DNA of 64,000 nucleotides from Dongia_B sp035539215 (GTDB lineage: Bacteria > Pseudomonadota > Alphaproteobacteria > Dongiales > Dongiaceae): positions 1 through 64,000 of the forward strand of contig DATLIX010000215.1 in NCBI GenBank assembly GCA_035539215.1, given 5' to 3'. Made by a program: the position numbers and the translations under genes. Below are positions 38,821 to 49,423 of this stretch, one piece after another. Numbering within the stretch: the first letter of the stretch is position 1; every line of letters begins with the position of its first letter. The notes under the pieces were generated by a model. The model was given only the letters and a program-made list of their open reading frames with translations. It searched no databases and was not told the DNA's origin.

Positions 38821-41800
38821 TCAGGTCGTGCGGGAGCCGAGGATCGTCAAAGCGAGACCGGACATGGTCGCGTCAGATGCCGGCGCCGTGATGGTGAAGA
38901 GATCGCCATCGGCGAAAGTGACGGCCGAGGTAAACGTCCATGTCCCGGTCGTGTGACCAGCCAATATCGTGCCGGTTCCGATGGTCGAACCATTCTTCTT
39001 CAGCGTGATCGTGTAATTGGCGGTCGGCGCGACTTCGCAGCTGATCTTGCTATTGACGCCGTTATGGATGAGGTCCTTCGGCAACGCATCGCCGGAGAGC
39101 ATCACCATCAACAGGAGTTCTTGCAGGCCCGTTGGCTTGACACCAGGAGTGCCGCCGACGATCCGAAGATCCTTGACGATGACGCCGGCAGTCGTGTCGA
39201 GACCCGCCGTATTTAAGGACGTCCCGATCGCGTTTGTCGCGGTCAGAAAATAGGTGTTCTTCTGGCCGACCGACAATCCGCCATCAACATAGGAATTAGA
39301 ACTACCTGACCAGATCAGGCTAGCATCAGCGAAGGCGGCGCCGGTTCCTGCGGCCCGATAGAGGTGATAGGCGGTGACATAATCGCCCAACACATTCGCG
39401 TTCCAGCTAAGCGCGTTCTGTCCCGCCGAAGACGCAGATGCCAAACCAGTTGGAATCGCTGGAACAGCGGTTGGCGACAAGCTCGGCAGGCCGGTAACGG
39501 CAAGTGTCGTTTCCTTGGCAAAGCCACGCCCGACGATGCCGCTCAGCTGATAGATTTTCAGCGTCAGGCTGCTGATGGATGTGCCGAAATCCGCCAGGAT
39601 CTGCGCGCCGGTATAGGTCGCCGCCGGCGATGTCAGGCCAGATAGGGTCCGCTTTACGATGCCGCCCGGGCCGGAGAGAATATCTATCTCATAAGCTTCC
39701 GAGGTCTCCGACAGCGGCACTGTGCCGGTGCCGTCGAAGAGGCCGCCGCCGAGACGGGTGCGGCGTACCCAGGTGAGATTGAGGTCCGACCCGGATGCGG
39801 CGACGGCGATATGATCGACGGCGTAAGGCTTAAGGTCGGCTCCTGTCGTGATCCGTGTGAATCCGTCCACATCGGCCGCCACCTGGCCGGCCGTCACGAC
39901 TTTCCACATGACGGACCGACCGATGTCGTTCAGCGGCACGACGACCGACGTCATCTCATTCGCATCAAGCAGCAGGAAATAGTCGCCGATCGCATGGCCG
40001 GCCGTATTGACTTCGGTCCCGCGCCGGCCGCGCAGGAAATGCGACAGCGTGTAGCTGCCATCCGTGTTCACGGTGACAGTGCCGAATTGGATGATCTCGG
40101 CCTCACCGTTGGATTTGATGATGGCGGCGACGTTGCTGCCAGCATAAACCTGATCGTCCGTGACGCTCGCCAGGGCTTCGTTGCCGGGATCGGTCAGTTG
40201 GATCGTGAGGCTATAATCATCGTTCCAGGCGAATGGATGTGTCGTGTCGGGAAGCGCCGTGATGCAGCTGCCCCAGGTCGCATCGAGATAGGTCCGGGTC
40301 ACTTCGTCCCAGGTGACGCCTTGATCATAGCTCCGCATGATGACACGGCCTGGGTTCGTTGCGGCGCCATACCCGGAGGTCGCCAGATAGACCCGTGATC
40401 CAACGCCACCGGTATCGTCCACATCGCGTGGCAGCGGGATATTGAGGACGAACAGCTTGCCGACCGCAGGCCCGGCGATGACCTGCGCCGGGTAGTTCGC
40501 ATTGTCGGCGACAAGCGTGCCGCCATAAACGGTCGGGTCTTCGGAAGCGCTGGTGACATCAAGCGAGAAATCGGCACCGGTGCCGAGCTGAATGATCCGA
40601 GCCAGGGTCGATGTTGCGTCCGAATAGGAGAAGGTGACGACATCGGTGCCGTCATATTTCAGATATTTCGGCGGCAGCATATGGCCGTAGCGACGCCGGC
40701 TGCCCCAGGCGGCATCGAGCGCCTGTTCCGCGATCTTCAAGGCATCGGTCCCGGTCATCACGATCGGCAGCTGCGCCGTTGTCCGGTTCTGCGAGCCCAT
40801 CGTCGCGTCCGGCGCGTCGATGCGGCGATATTCCATGCTGCCTTGCTGATCCTGCTGATCCTTGTTCAGGAACGCGACGGAAACGGCAAACGGCAGATCG
40901 ACGTCCTGCGTGTCATCATCCGACATGAACTGCGGATTTTTGTCGGAACCATTGTTACCAAGCCACATCATGTCGTCTTGCGGGATCGTCACGACTGACG
41001 ATCCGCCGCGCTTCACAAACTTGATCTTGTAATCGCTCTCGACGGCATCAAAAAAGAACGCCTGGCCGAGCGCCAGGATATTGTCCTTTATCGCCGACTG
41101 GTTGCTGACCAGGAAGCCGTATACCGGATCTGTCAGCTGCGAGACATCGATGTCACCTGGGCCGTAACCGACGCGGCTGCAGAGATCGGCGACAATGGTG
41201 CCATCCGTCGTACCGTCACCGGTGCCGCGGTTGAGATAAATCCGGGTCCAATTGTGTCCGGTGATGAAGACGAGAAGACTGTCGGAATCGGTATCATAGA
41301 CCTGTGGAAAGCTGCCATCGGTCGCAGCGATCGGCCAGACCTGGGTTGTCATCGCGCCGGTATTGGTATCGAACTGATAGACCGTGCTCCCCAGCATGTA
41401 AGCGAGGCGGTTGCCGATCAGCTTTGTCCCATGGGTCGACCCGGTGAACAGGTCACTGGGTACGATCATTGCCCAAACAACGGTATTGATCGGGTCGAGA
41501 AGATTCTGCTTATCCGGCCGATATTTCACGAGCAGGACATCGGAACCGCCGACCGACTTGTTCAACCGGCAGGTAAAGATGATTGTATCATCGGTCTGAT
41601 CCCACCAGCCGGTGCCGATGTTGTTATAGGCAAAATAGTATCCGGCGGATTTCCCGATGGCGACGGAGAGGTCGTCCAGTTCAAGCGGATCGAAATAATC
41701 GATCGCGCAGCCTTTCGCCAAGGCCTCAGTACCACCACCTTCTGTATCCTGAAACAGCGGATAGCCGGCGATGATGACCCTGACGATTTTGCCATTGTCC

Positions 41801-43104
41801 AGCATGCCATAGGCATAGGCCCAGGATTCGACGGTATCGATCGCACCAACACTGGAGAGGTCAGTCGCCCCAACCATATAGGACGCAGGACCTTCGCCCG
41901 GTGTGCCTTGTGACCAGCCCGCCAACGAGATCGGCAGGGAGCCAGCGGTGATGTCCTCGGCAGTGGATGGGCCGCCATTGACGGTAAAGACGCCGACATA
42001 TCCGGTCGCCGCGAACTGGCTGATGACAATCGCATAGGTATTTACAGCATTGACGCCGAAATTCTGGACCGAGGCGATATCATGCGCTGTACCTGTAACA
42101 TTCGCGGGATAGCCGTCAAAAGCGGCGTCTTCACCGTAACGGGCCTCAAAGATTTCCGTCAGCGTCTCGGGGTTGACTTTTAATAGTGGGGTGTCATTCG
42201 ACGCCGTACCATCCGAGCCATAAACATAGCCATCGAGGCCGATACCCAATGTTGCCTTTGCGAAGCCATTTCCAATGAAATTGACGACGTTGGAATCTTT
42301 CCAGAAATCCAGCATCATCGTATCGAGGTTGATGCGCTCCAGATAACCGCCGCCAGAGGACATCGTGTAGGCAACGTTGCGGTTGATATCCACAGCGAGA
42401 AAATTTCCTACCGGCGCCGGCGCACCCGAAGGAATTGTCAGTGGCGTATAGGGAAAAGTCGGGATCGCATTGTAGGTGAGTTCGACCTTGATCGAGGGGA
42501 TCCGGTTGGCGAATGGGCTCAGATCGAGTTCATCGAAGACGATGTAAGCAAGCCCCCGCCAGGCCGGCGTATTCTCTTCACCGAGCGCCGCGACGATCGA
42601 CGGGTCCGGCAATTGGCTGTCATCGCCCGGATAGAAGCGGAAGCTTAAGCCGCCCTTCCTGATGACAGGACCGGTGCCGGTCTTATCGAAATAGAGCTTG
42701 TCGTCGAACCAGATGCGAAGCACATCCTCGGCCGGACCATAGGCGAGACCGAGGGCGAAAGAAGCGGTGTAATAGAAGTTGATTACCGTGCTGGCGGTAT
42801 CGCTGCTGCCCTTGCCACTCTTGCTCTTTTTCTTATGTTCCTTGAGATCGGTCGACCAGATGATGTTGCCGCCGACAATGACGGTTCCGTAGCCAATCGG
42901 AATGAAGGCGCCATAGGCCGAGGACGTAACCTTGAGATCGGTGAGGCGCGGACCCTTTGTCGGCGACCCGCTCGGCACGGCGAAACTGGCAACAACTGAG
43001 CCGGCGGCGCTGCCCAGCGCGAAGCCGAGACCTGGACTCCCGAACTCAGAGCCGATCGCGGCGCCAAGCAGCCCGGCGCCGGTGACGATCGCGGTACGTG
43101 CCAT
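38821..43104 (-). CDS. Tail tip / host-specificity hub protein
   Basis: 1427 residues. The N-terminal GLLGAAIGSEFGSPGLGFALG region and RLTDLKVTSSAYGAFIPIGYGTVIVGGNIIWS segment are typical of GTA gp15-like tail tip proteins; the middle is a large beta region and residues 640-1110 a phage-tail_3-like domain (SVAFLNKDQQDQQGSMEY, HFLRGRRGTE). A fibronectin type III-like segment (PAIPTGLASASSAGQNALSW) and a terminal beta domain follow. It closes the tail tube and carries fibres. Confidence 0.8.
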   Translation of the reverse strand: MARTAIVTGAGLLGAAIGSEFGSPGLGFALGSAAGSVVASFAVPSGSPTKGPRLTDLKVTSSAYGAFIPIGYGTVIVGGNIIWSTDLKEHKKKSKSGKGSSDTASTVINFYYTASFALGLAYGPAEDVLRIWFDDKLYFDKTGTGPVIRKGGLSFRFYPGDDSQLPDPSIVAALGEENTPAWRGLAYIVFDELDLSPFANRIPSIKVELTYNAIPTFPYTPLTIPSGAPAPVGNFLAVDINRNVAYTMSSGGGYLERINLDTMMLDFWKDSNVVNFIGNGFAKATLGIGLDGYVYGSDGTASNDTPLLKVNPETLTEIFEARYGEDAAFDGYPANVTGTAHDIASVQNFGVNAVNTYAIVISQFAATGYVGVFTVNGGPSTAEDITAGSLPISLAGWSQGTPGEGPASYMVGATDLSSVGAIDTVESWAYAYGMLDNGKIVRVIIAGYPLFQDTEGGGTEALAKGCAIDYFDPLELDDLSVAIGKSAGYYFAYNNIGTGWWDQTDDTIIFTCRLNKSVGGSDVLLVKYRPDKQNLLDPINTVVWAMIVPSDLFTGSTHGTKLIGNRLAYMLGSTVYQFDTNTGAMTTQVWPIAATDGSFPQVYDTDSDSLLVFITGHNWTRIYLNRGTGDGTTDGTIVADLCSRVGYGPGDIDVSQLTDPVYGFLVSNQSAIKDNILALGQAFFFDAVESDYKIKFVKRGGSSVVTIPQDDMMWLGNNGSDKNPQFMSDDDTQDVDLPFAVSVAFLNKDQQDQQGSMEYRRIDAPDATMGSQNRTTAQLPIVMTGTDALKIAEQALDAAWGSRRRYGHMLPPKYLKYDGTDVVTFSYSDATSTLARIIQLGTGADFSLDVTSASEDPTVYGGTLVADNANYPAQVIAGPAVGKLFVLNIPLPRDVDDTGGVGSRVYLATSGYGAATNPGRVIMRSYDQGVTWDEVTRTYLDATWGSCITALPDTTHPFAWNDDYSLTIQLTDPGNEALASVTDDQVYAGSNVAAIIKSNGEAEIIQFGTVTVNTDGSYTLSHFLRGRRGTEVNTAGHAIGDYFLLLDANEMTSVVVPLNDIGRSVMWKVVTAGQVAADVDGFTRITTGADLKPYAVDHIAVAASGSDLNLTWVRRTRLGGGLFDGTGTVPLSETSEAYEIDILSGPGGIVKRTLSGLTSPAATYTGAQILADFGTSISSLTLKIYQLSGIVGRGFAKETTLAVTGLPSLSPTAVPAIPTGLASASSAGQNALSWNANVLGDYVTAYHLYRAAGTGAAFADASLIWSGSSNSYVDGGLSVGQKNTYFLTATNAIGTSLNTAGLDTTAGVIVKDLRIVGGTPGVKPTGLQELLLMVMLSGDALPKDLIHNGVNSKISCEVAPTANYTITLKKNGSTIGTGTILAGHTTGTWTFTSAVTFADGDLFTITAPASDATMSGLALTILGSRTT

Positions 43105-43107
43105 ATT

Positions 43108-43536
43108 TCAATCGACCCCGGGGAACCTGAAGACATAGACCAGCTTCCCCATCCAATCCGGCGTCAGCGGTTCCTCGACGACCTGGCGGAGGCCGGCCGT
43201 TGCATGGATCAAATGCGGGACATCATGCTTCTCCGACTGGATGCCGACATGCCGGATATGTCGGCCATCACGAAAGACGAGGACGTCGCCGATCTGCCGC
43301 GCGGTCCTCGGAATGACTTCTTTGAAGCCATTGGCGCGAAAGGCCGCGACGATCTCGGCCGGTATCGGCTCCCGGCCGTAATTCGTGCGGTCTGCGATCT
43401 TGAAGCCGAGATCGGCGGCGACACAGGCGCCGATGCCGATGCAATCGACGCCCCGTTCCGACCTGCCCTGATGGCGCCATTTGACGCCCAGCCATTTGCG
43501 GGCGGCGGCGGCGATCTCAGGTCCCGACACTGACAT
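43108..43536 (-). CDS. NlpC/P60-type tail-associated peptidase
   Basis: 142 residues from the ATG at 43536. Cys in RGVDCIGIG and His in HIRHVGIQ, with a later HAT, match NlpC/P60 endopeptidases (GTA gp14-like). It likely cuts peptidoglycan during DNA entry. A 20-base overlap with the upstream gene keeps it coupled. Confidence 0.8.
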   Translation of the reverse strand: MSVSGPEIAAAARKWLGVKWRHQGRSERGVDCIGIGACVAADLGFKIADRTNYGREPIPAEIVAAFRANGFKEVIPRTARQIGDVLVFRDGRHIRHVGIQSEKHDVPHLIHATAGLRQVVEEPLTPDWMGKLVYVFRFPGVD

Positions 43537-44632
43537 TGCCGTCACCGATGCCGTAGCCGAGAATCGCGATTTCGCCGGGGATGTTGTCGAACCCCAGGCG
43601 GTTGATGACGTTGTTGAAGCCCTTGCACCCGGAGAGAAATAGGTTGCAGCCCTTGTAGACCCGGAACTTGTCACCCGGCTGCGGGGCAAACGGGGTCGCG
43701 TAGCGCAGCTGCATGATGGCGCCGGTCTGCGTCCAGCCTTTCACTTCGATCGGCGGCAGATCGGCGTTGTTGCCGGTCTCCCAGGTCAACGCCCCGGCCG
43801 CGAACCAGCCATCGACGGCGCGGGCCTCTGTCAATGTCACATTGAATTTGTGCTTGTCGCCGGCGGTCGTCTGGGTGCCGGCGGCCACGGTGCCGGCGCG
43901 GGTCCAGGCTTCCGATGCGGTGAAGACGGCGGTGCCGTCGGTCGTCATATTGCCGACGGTATAGTCATAGGGCGGCGCGACGACATCGGTATGACCCGGC
44001 GTCGTGCAGGTGAAGATCCTGTCATGATAGGCGCTGCTGTCCGGCGCCGGCACAATATCCGGCACCTTGACGATCTGCCCGAGCACATAATCGGTATCGC
44101 GCAGGATGTCGTCCGGCTTGATCGGCACCCGGCACTTGCTGTCGCCGAGGCTGTGCTGGCAGGTCTGGCTGTAATAGCTGCCGAGCAATTGCTGCAGCTT
44201 CTGCATCATCGAGCGGAGCTCGATCTGGAAGAAGCCTTGTTTGGTCAGCGACGCCTGGCCGAAATTGCCGCGAAATTCCTTGATCTGCCCCATCGTCGCC
44301 GAGGTGTCCGACCAATTGAGCAGGAAGATCCGGACATCGGCGCCGTTGAACTTGCCGACGATCATGTCGGTTTCGGAGACCTCGGCGTCATCCCAGAAGC
44401 CGAAATAGTTCTGGGTCGCCACCGAGTAATCGGTGCTGATATCGACGGCGTTCGGGATCGATCCGAAGGACGATGAATAGATGACGCCCGATCCGGCCGG
44501 ATATTCGACGTCCTGATCATGCGTCGTCATGCGGAAGACCTGGTTGTCCCTGCGGGTGACCTGACAGCACAGCGTCATCTTGGTGAGATCGCCGGCCAGA
44601 TGTGTATCCATCGGCGCCGTGGTCGCCTTCAC
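43517..44632 (-). CDS. Tail hub protein, DUF2163 / GTA gp13-like
   Basis: 371 residues. GTG start overlapping the previous stop (GTGA), with ATG 44611 as alternative. The N-terminal CCQVTRRDNQVFRMTTHDQDVEY matches DUF2163; four Cys around CQHSLGDSKCRVP and CNLFLSGCKGFNN form the C-terminal domain and probably bind an iron-sulphur cluster, as in related hubs. Part of the baseplate. Confidence 0.8.
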   Translation of the reverse strand: MKATTAPMDTHLAGDLTKMTLCCQVTRRDNQVFRMTTHDQDVEYPAGSGVIYSSSFGSIPNAVDISTDYSVATQNYFGFWDDAEVSETDMIVGKFNGADVRIFLLNWSDTSATMGQIKEFRGNFGQASLTKQGFFQIELRSMMQKLQQLLGSYYSQTCQHSLGDSKCRVPIKPDDILRDTDYVLGQIVKVPDIVPAPDSSAYHDRIFTCTTPGHTDVVAPPYDYTVGNMTTDGTAVFTASEAWTRAGTVAAGTQTTAGDKHKFNVTLTEARAVDGWFAAGALTWETGNNADLPPIEVKGWTQTGAIMQLRYATPFAPQPGDKFRVYKGCNLFLSGCKGFNNVINRLGFDNIPGEIAILGYGIGDGNVSVGT

Positions 44633-45249
44633 AGACGCAGCTCCACGATGTCGAGGCCTTCGGCGGAACCGATCCGCAACAGATGGAAATTGATATCCAG
44701 CTGGTCGGTATCGAACCGGACCGGAACATCGAACTGGCCGGTCCAATAGATCGCCGTCGACAAGGCCGGCGCCGTGCCGATGGTGACGATGCCGGTGGTA
44801 TAGTCGCAGGTGAAATGGCTGGAGCCGACGCCTTCGGTGATGACCGAGCTGCCGGCCTTGATGCTGAGCGTCCCGGTGACCGGCTTCTTGATGATGCGCT
44901 GATAGGAGCCGAGAGCATCGGTATAGGTCTTGTTGAGCTGAAATTGTGTCGCGGCGCCATCACCGGTCGCGAACTGCTGATAGGCGGTGACCTGATAATC
45001 GGCGAGATCCTGGAAACGGAAGCCGTTCGCCTTGCCGGCGCGCCGCTGGAAGAACGTGATCATCGCCAGGATGTCGGCGTCACTTTTCATCCAGTGGGTC
45101 AGCGTCCAGCGATACCGCGACTTCGCCCAATTCTGGTTGCGCTTCTCGAAACCGGAATTCAGCGGAAACACGGTCGTGCTGAAGCCGGGGCCGCCGACGG
45201 CGCCGGCCGCCAGGTTCGCCGGCATGCGGATCTCATCGAACCCCGACAT
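44629..45249 (-). CDS. Distal tail protein, DUF2460 / GTA gp12-like
   Basis: 206 residues. GGPGFSTTVFPLNSGFEKRNQNWAKSRYRWTLTHW and FFQRRAGKANGFRFQDLADY are the typical DUF2460 phrases. Forms the ring joining tube and hub. The start coincides with the end of the tape measure gene. Confidence 0.85.
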   Translation of the reverse strand: MSGFDEIRMPANLAAGAVGGPGFSTTVFPLNSGFEKRNQNWAKSRYRWTLTHWMKSDADILAMITFFQRRAGKANGFRFQDLADYQVTAYQQFATGDGAATQFQLNKTYTDALGSYQRIIKKPVTGTLSIKAGSSVITEGVGSSHFTCDYTTGIVTIGTAPALSTAIYWTGQFDVPVRFDTDQLDINFHLLRIGSAEGLDIVELRL

Positions 45250-48200
45250 CAGCCGTTCCTTGCGAGAGAGGATTGCAGGGCGCGGGCAGCCTTATAGGCA
45301 TGCTGAGACGGGCTGCGGTTGAAGGCGTCCACGGCGGCCGCGGTCTGGAAGTTGAAATGAACAACGAGCTGGCGCTCGCTGTTGCTGTTCGCGGCCTGCG
45401 CCGGCTGGAAGTTGCGGATCTCGACCGGGATGCGGCCGGACGGAACCGGGACATAGGCTTCCGGGGTCGAGCCTTCGCCGAACATGGCGAGCTGCGGCGT
45501 CGATGTGACGCCGCCGGTGGAATAGGCGCGGAGCGGCAGGCGGCCGCGCGAGGTCATGACGCCACCATCGGCGAAGAACGAACCAATCCAGGAGCCGATA
45601 CCGGACAGCCAGCCGCCGCTATCACCCGCTCCGGACACGCTGCCGATGCGGCCCTGGCTGGCGGTCATGCCGCTGGGGCCTGACCCGCTGCCCTGTGTCA
45701 CGCGATTCATGACGGCATCCCAGGTCGGCAGTGCGTTGTCGCCGTTCATCCAGTTTTTCAGCGGGTTGACGACCGACAGCTTGAGCGCTTCCTGGAAAAG
45801 CTCGGACAGGACCGCGTTGCCGACGTTCTGCAGCGACTGGAAGGCATTGCCGCCCTGCACCGCGAACTGGGTAACGGCCTGGCCGATCCGGTCGAAGGCC
45901 TGGTCGAAGGCATTCGGTAGCTCGGAGGCGATCGCCTTCTGCCGGGTCAGCTCGGCATTATAGTCGGCGAGATCAGCGGCGCCCTGGACGTAGTTCTTTG
46001 CCTGCTCGCTCTGAAGATCGATATGCTGCTTCACGAGATCGATCTGCGCCTGAGCGATCGCCAACGCTCTCTGCTGCTGGTTATCGTTTGCGCCGACATT
46101 GGCGAGCTGGACCTGTAGGAGCTGCTTCTGATAGCCCTGGTCCGTCACGGCGTTGGTCAGCCAATGGTTGTTGGCATATTCCTTCGCGGCGGCATCGGCA
46201 TCTCTGGTCCTCTGCGCAATCCCCGCTATTTCGGCCTGCAGGTCGGCTGCTGCCTTCGTGTTTTTCGTCGCAAAAGCCAATTGCAGCTTATCGTTCAGGT
46301 CCTTGGTTGCCGCAGCAATCTGGTTGGTAACCTCGGCCTGATGCTCAGCGAGCGGGCCGTCCTTGGCGGCAGCGGCCAGGCGCTGCTGAGCCGCGACCTG
46401 GTCATCAAGCGAGCGGACCTGCTGCGCGCCGGCGGTGACGGCTTCGTTGACCTGCTGGTTGAGGATCTGCAGCGTGCGGGCGCCGACATTGATCGGCTGG
46501 GTCAGCGCCTCGACGGCGGCTTGCTGCCGCGCCGCGGCCATGGCGCCCTCGGTGGCCGATTTCATCCAGGCTTCGCCGGTGGCCAGGGTCAGCCGGGCAT
46601 TGAGATCGAGCTGGGCATTCTGGTCACGGACAGCGGTCGTCTGCTGGCGGATCGCGTTTTCGGCCGCCAAAGAGCCCTGCTGCTTGATCAGGTCCTCGGC
46701 ATTCGGCTGCGCCAGGATCTGCACGTTATGCCGGGCGGCATCTTCGGCGGTCAGGCGCGCCTGCAGCGCCGCCCGGGCAATCGGACCGGCGGCCGCTACC
46801 TGCTTATCGATATTCGACCGGGCAATGGCCTCATCCTGTGGCGTCCGCATCGCCGCCAGTTCGGCGGCGGCAAAGCGCTGCGCTGTCTGGGCATCGAGAA
46901 TGGCCTGATCGCGGGCAGATGAAGCCGCGCCCTGCGGACCTGCGTGAGGCGCTACCGCATAGAGTTGTCTCAGGGCATTGGCATAATTGCTGACTTCGAG
47001 CGTCAGCGCCTTCTGCTTGGTGGTGAAGGTATCGTATTTTTCTGCCGCGTCGCCCACGTTCTTGGTGAGCGTCTTAAACTGGGCTGCTGCGGCGTCGGAC
47101 TGGGCCTTCTGCTCTTCGGCGGCCTGCTGAGCCTGGACGATGGAGCGCTGATTGATGAGGTCCTGAAGGCGATTTTGACCCGAGAACGGCAGAAATTGCC
47201 CAAGCAATGCATGGCTCTGGGCATCCCGGTCGGCCTGCAGCTTCTTGATCTTCGCATCCAGATCGTCAAGCTTCTGCCCGGTCGTCTCCGGGCGCCCGAT
47301 GTTGTCGGCGGCGTTCCAGAAATCCTGCCAGAGACGACCACCTTCTTTTAGGACCTGCCCGAGATACCCGACATTGTCGGCAACGTTGTGGATGCGACCA
47401 GCCAGGGCATCCGAGAGCGCGATCTGCGCCCCGGTCCGATCGCCCTGAGCAATGAGCTGCTCGATATAACGGCGCTGCTGCTGATCGAGGAGATTGTACT
47501 GATCGTCAAGCTGCTGCATCCCCTGTTTGGGGTCGCTGAAGAGCTTGGTCAGCTCGGTACCGGCTTTTTCAGCCGTCTGGCCGGTGGCCCTGGCATAATC
47601 CTCGGTCAGGCCGGTCAGTCGTTCGATGACATCGGCGCTGAGCTTGCCGCTGGCCGTCATCTCTGTCGCGACGGAGCGAGCAGACAGGGCGCCGATATCG
47701 CTGAATTTCTGCGCCGAAGCGATGATCTGTTCGAGGCGCGTGCTCGTCATGCCGGACGAGTCCGCCGTCAGCCGCATCGCCTGGTTAAAGGCGTTGGCCT
47801 GCTTTGAACCCGCTTCAAAAGCGTATCCGATGCCGCCCACCACAAGCGCCGCGCCAGTGATCGCAGCACCCATGCCAATCATCGAGGCGCTGACCTTCAA
47901 ACCGCCCTGGATAAAGGCGCCGAAGACCTGTGGCGCCTCGGTTTGAAGCATGCGAAGGGGAGAGATGCCGGCGGAGATGCCCTGGACGAAGTTGATCGCC
48001 GAGGCCTGCAATTCCATGCGGCCGATATTATTGAGGCCGAAGAGCGAGCCGCCACCCTTGGCGGCTCGCGCTTGGGCAGCCGTCACGGCATCGAGGGCCG
48101 TCTGTTCGATCTTGAGCGCTGCGGTGTAGCGTTCCTCGCTGATCTCGTCAGCACTGCGCATCGCTTTGAGTTCGGCGACGGCGGCGGTATAGCGCTGAGT

Positions 48201-48833
48201 CGCGGCCGTTAGCGGCTCATATTTCGCCGTGAAGGCCTGAAGGCGAGCTTGTGCGGCGGCTTGTTGCTGTTCCTCTTCTTCCTGCTGCTTCAAGAGCGCC
48301 GCGAGGGCGGTGTTATTGGCGGTCGGAACGGCCGCAAATGGCGCCTCGGTCGATCCGCTGGTCTGCGATACACGGTTCGACCCGGCAAGCTGGATGCGAT
48401 CATTCAGAAGCGATTGGTATTGATTGGCCTGCTGCTCGGCGAGCTGGGCCAAATTGACCTGGCTCAGCGATGCAATCGCGGCACTGTTGGCATCCTGGAA
48501 GACCTTGGCCGCGCGGGCGCTGGCGTCGTATTTCAGGGTAACGAGATCGATCAGGTCGGCGTAGTCCGAGAGTGGCTTGCCGCTGGCCTCTGCAAGCTGT
48601 CCGATCCGCGCCAGTGACGCCGCATAGGCCTGGGAATCCCGCAGCCCCGGCGTCACCCTGCGCGCAATCGCATCGACCTGATCACTCAGCCTGGAGAGGC
48701 TGGCCGTCGCGGTCTGTGCCTGGCCGCCAGCCTGGATGATCTGGTTGATGGCGTTGACCAGCTCAGCGCCACCCGTCCTCGCCTTCGAGGCGTCGATGAC
48801 GACCTGATAGATCTTCTGATAGGTGTCAGCCAT
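45249..48833 (-). CDS. Tape measure protein
   Basis: 1194 residues. N-terminal coiled coil, a hydrophobic stretch at about 300-345 (MIGMGAAITGAALVVGGIGYAFEAG), long Gln/Ala-rich helical arms and a C-terminal LVVHFNFQTAAAVDAFNRS segment, as in TMP_2-type proteins. At about 1.5 A per residue the tail would be near 180 nm (a rule of thumb). It sets tail length and may open the inner membrane. Overlaps the frameshifted chaperone product by eight bases. Confidence 0.9.
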   Translation of the reverse strand: MADTYQKIYQVVIDASKARTGGAELVNAINQIIQAGGQAQTATASLSRLSDQVDAIARRVTPGLRDSQAYAASLARIGQLAEASGKPLSDYADLIDLVTLKYDASARAAKVFQDANSAAIASLSQVNLAQLAEQQANQYQSLLNDRIQLAGSNRVSQTSGSTEAPFAAVPTANNTALAALLKQQEEEEQQQAAAQARLQAFTAKYEPLTAATQRYTAAVAELKAMRSADEISEERYTAALKIEQTALDAVTAAQARAAKGGGSLFGLNNIGRMELQASAINFVQGISAGISPLRMLQTEAPQVFGAFIQGGLKVSASMIGMGAAITGAALVVGGIGYAFEAGSKQANAFNQAMRLTADSSGMTSTRLEQIIASAQKFSDIGALSARSVATEMTASGKLSADVIERLTGLTEDYARATGQTAEKAGTELTKLFSDPKQGMQQLDDQYNLLDQQQRRYIEQLIAQGDRTGAQIALSDALAGRIHNVADNVGYLGQVLKEGGRLWQDFWNAADNIGRPETTGQKLDDLDAKIKKLQADRDAQSHALLGQFLPFSGQNRLQDLINQRSIVQAQQAAEEQKAQSDAAAAQFKTLTKNVGDAAEKYDTFTTKQKALTLEVSNYANALRQLYAVAPHAGPQGAASSARDQAILDAQTAQRFAAAELAAMRTPQDEAIARSNIDKQVAAAGPIARAALQARLTAEDAARHNVQILAQPNAEDLIKQQGSLAAENAIRQQTTAVRDQNAQLDLNARLTLATGEAWMKSATEGAMAAARQQAAVEALTQPINVGARTLQILNQQVNEAVTAGAQQVRSLDDQVAAQQRLAAAAKDGPLAEHQAEVTNQIAAATKDLNDKLQLAFATKNTKAAADLQAEIAGIAQRTRDADAAAKEYANNHWLTNAVTDQGYQKQLLQVQLANVGANDNQQQRALAIAQAQIDLVKQHIDLQSEQAKNYVQGAADLADYNAELTRQKAIASELPNAFDQAFDRIGQAVTQFAVQGGNAFQSLQNVGNAVLSELFQEALKLSVVNPLKNWMNGDNALPTWDAVMNRVTQGSGSGPSGMTASQGRIGSVSGAGDSGGWLSGIGSWIGSFFADGGVMTSRGRLPLRAYSTGGVTSTPQLAMFGEGSTPEAYVPVPSGRIPVEIRNFQPAQAANSNSERQLVVHFNFQTAAAVDAFNRSPSQHAYKAARALQSSLARNG

Positions 48834-49415
48834 TCTTGGCCTTATTCCTGCGCCTCAGCATTGCGAAGAACTCCTCCGGCGTTTGCGTCGGAATCGGAAA
48901 CGCTTCCGGTTTCTTGATCATGGGATTGATGTCGATCTCGAAATCGAGCCGTGCCTTGTGGGCGATTTCGATCCGAGGCATCGGTGTCCGCATTGCCTCG
49001 CGTTCGTTAAAGCCGAGCACCCCTCTAGCGATGCCGTAGAGGTGGACGCAGTAGTCCTCAATGCTCAGCCAGGTGAGTTTCCCGCGTCGTTTCCGCTGTC
49101 GGTCTGCTCGACCAGCGGCTTGCCGCCATTCATCAGCATCAGGATGTAATCGTTGAGCAGCGGCGTCGTCTTCAGCATGCCGGCCTTATAGATCCGCAGC
49201 GGTAGCGTCTTGATATCGGCCTTGTCTTCGATATTGGCGCCGATCTGCACGATCGCCGCCTGCGCCTCGATATCCTGGTTGCTGCAGGCTTTCAGGGCAC
49301 CCTGCAGGCCGCCATAGAGCCGCGAGAGTGATTTCACGGCCTCGATCGTCGGCTCCAGGGTGACGGTTTCGTCGCCGAGGACAATCTGCACTTCGCCGTC
49401 ATTCAAATTCGACAT
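48826..49415 (-). CDS. Tail assembly chaperone pair made by -1 frameshifting
   Basis: The zero-frame product (49065-49415, 116 aa, MSNLNDGEVQIVLGDETVTLEPTIEAV) ends ...NDAGNSPG. Its message contains the slippery heptamer G-GGA-AAC at 49083-49077; a -1 shift there continues into LTWLSIEDYCVHLYGIARGVLGFNEREAM and ends at 48826, giving about 196 residues. This is the classical G/G-T arrangement upstream of the tape measure gene. The downstream frame has its own weak GTG (49020), but the coding pattern extends upstream to the slip site. Confidence 0.8.
49077..49083 (-). other. -1 ribosomal frameshift site (GGGAAAC)
   Basis: X-XXY-YYZ heptamer in the zero frame (gcG GGA AAC), four codons before the zero-frame stop. 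The -1 frame is open from here to 48826. Confidence 0.75.
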
Positions 49416-49423
49416 GGTTGCTC

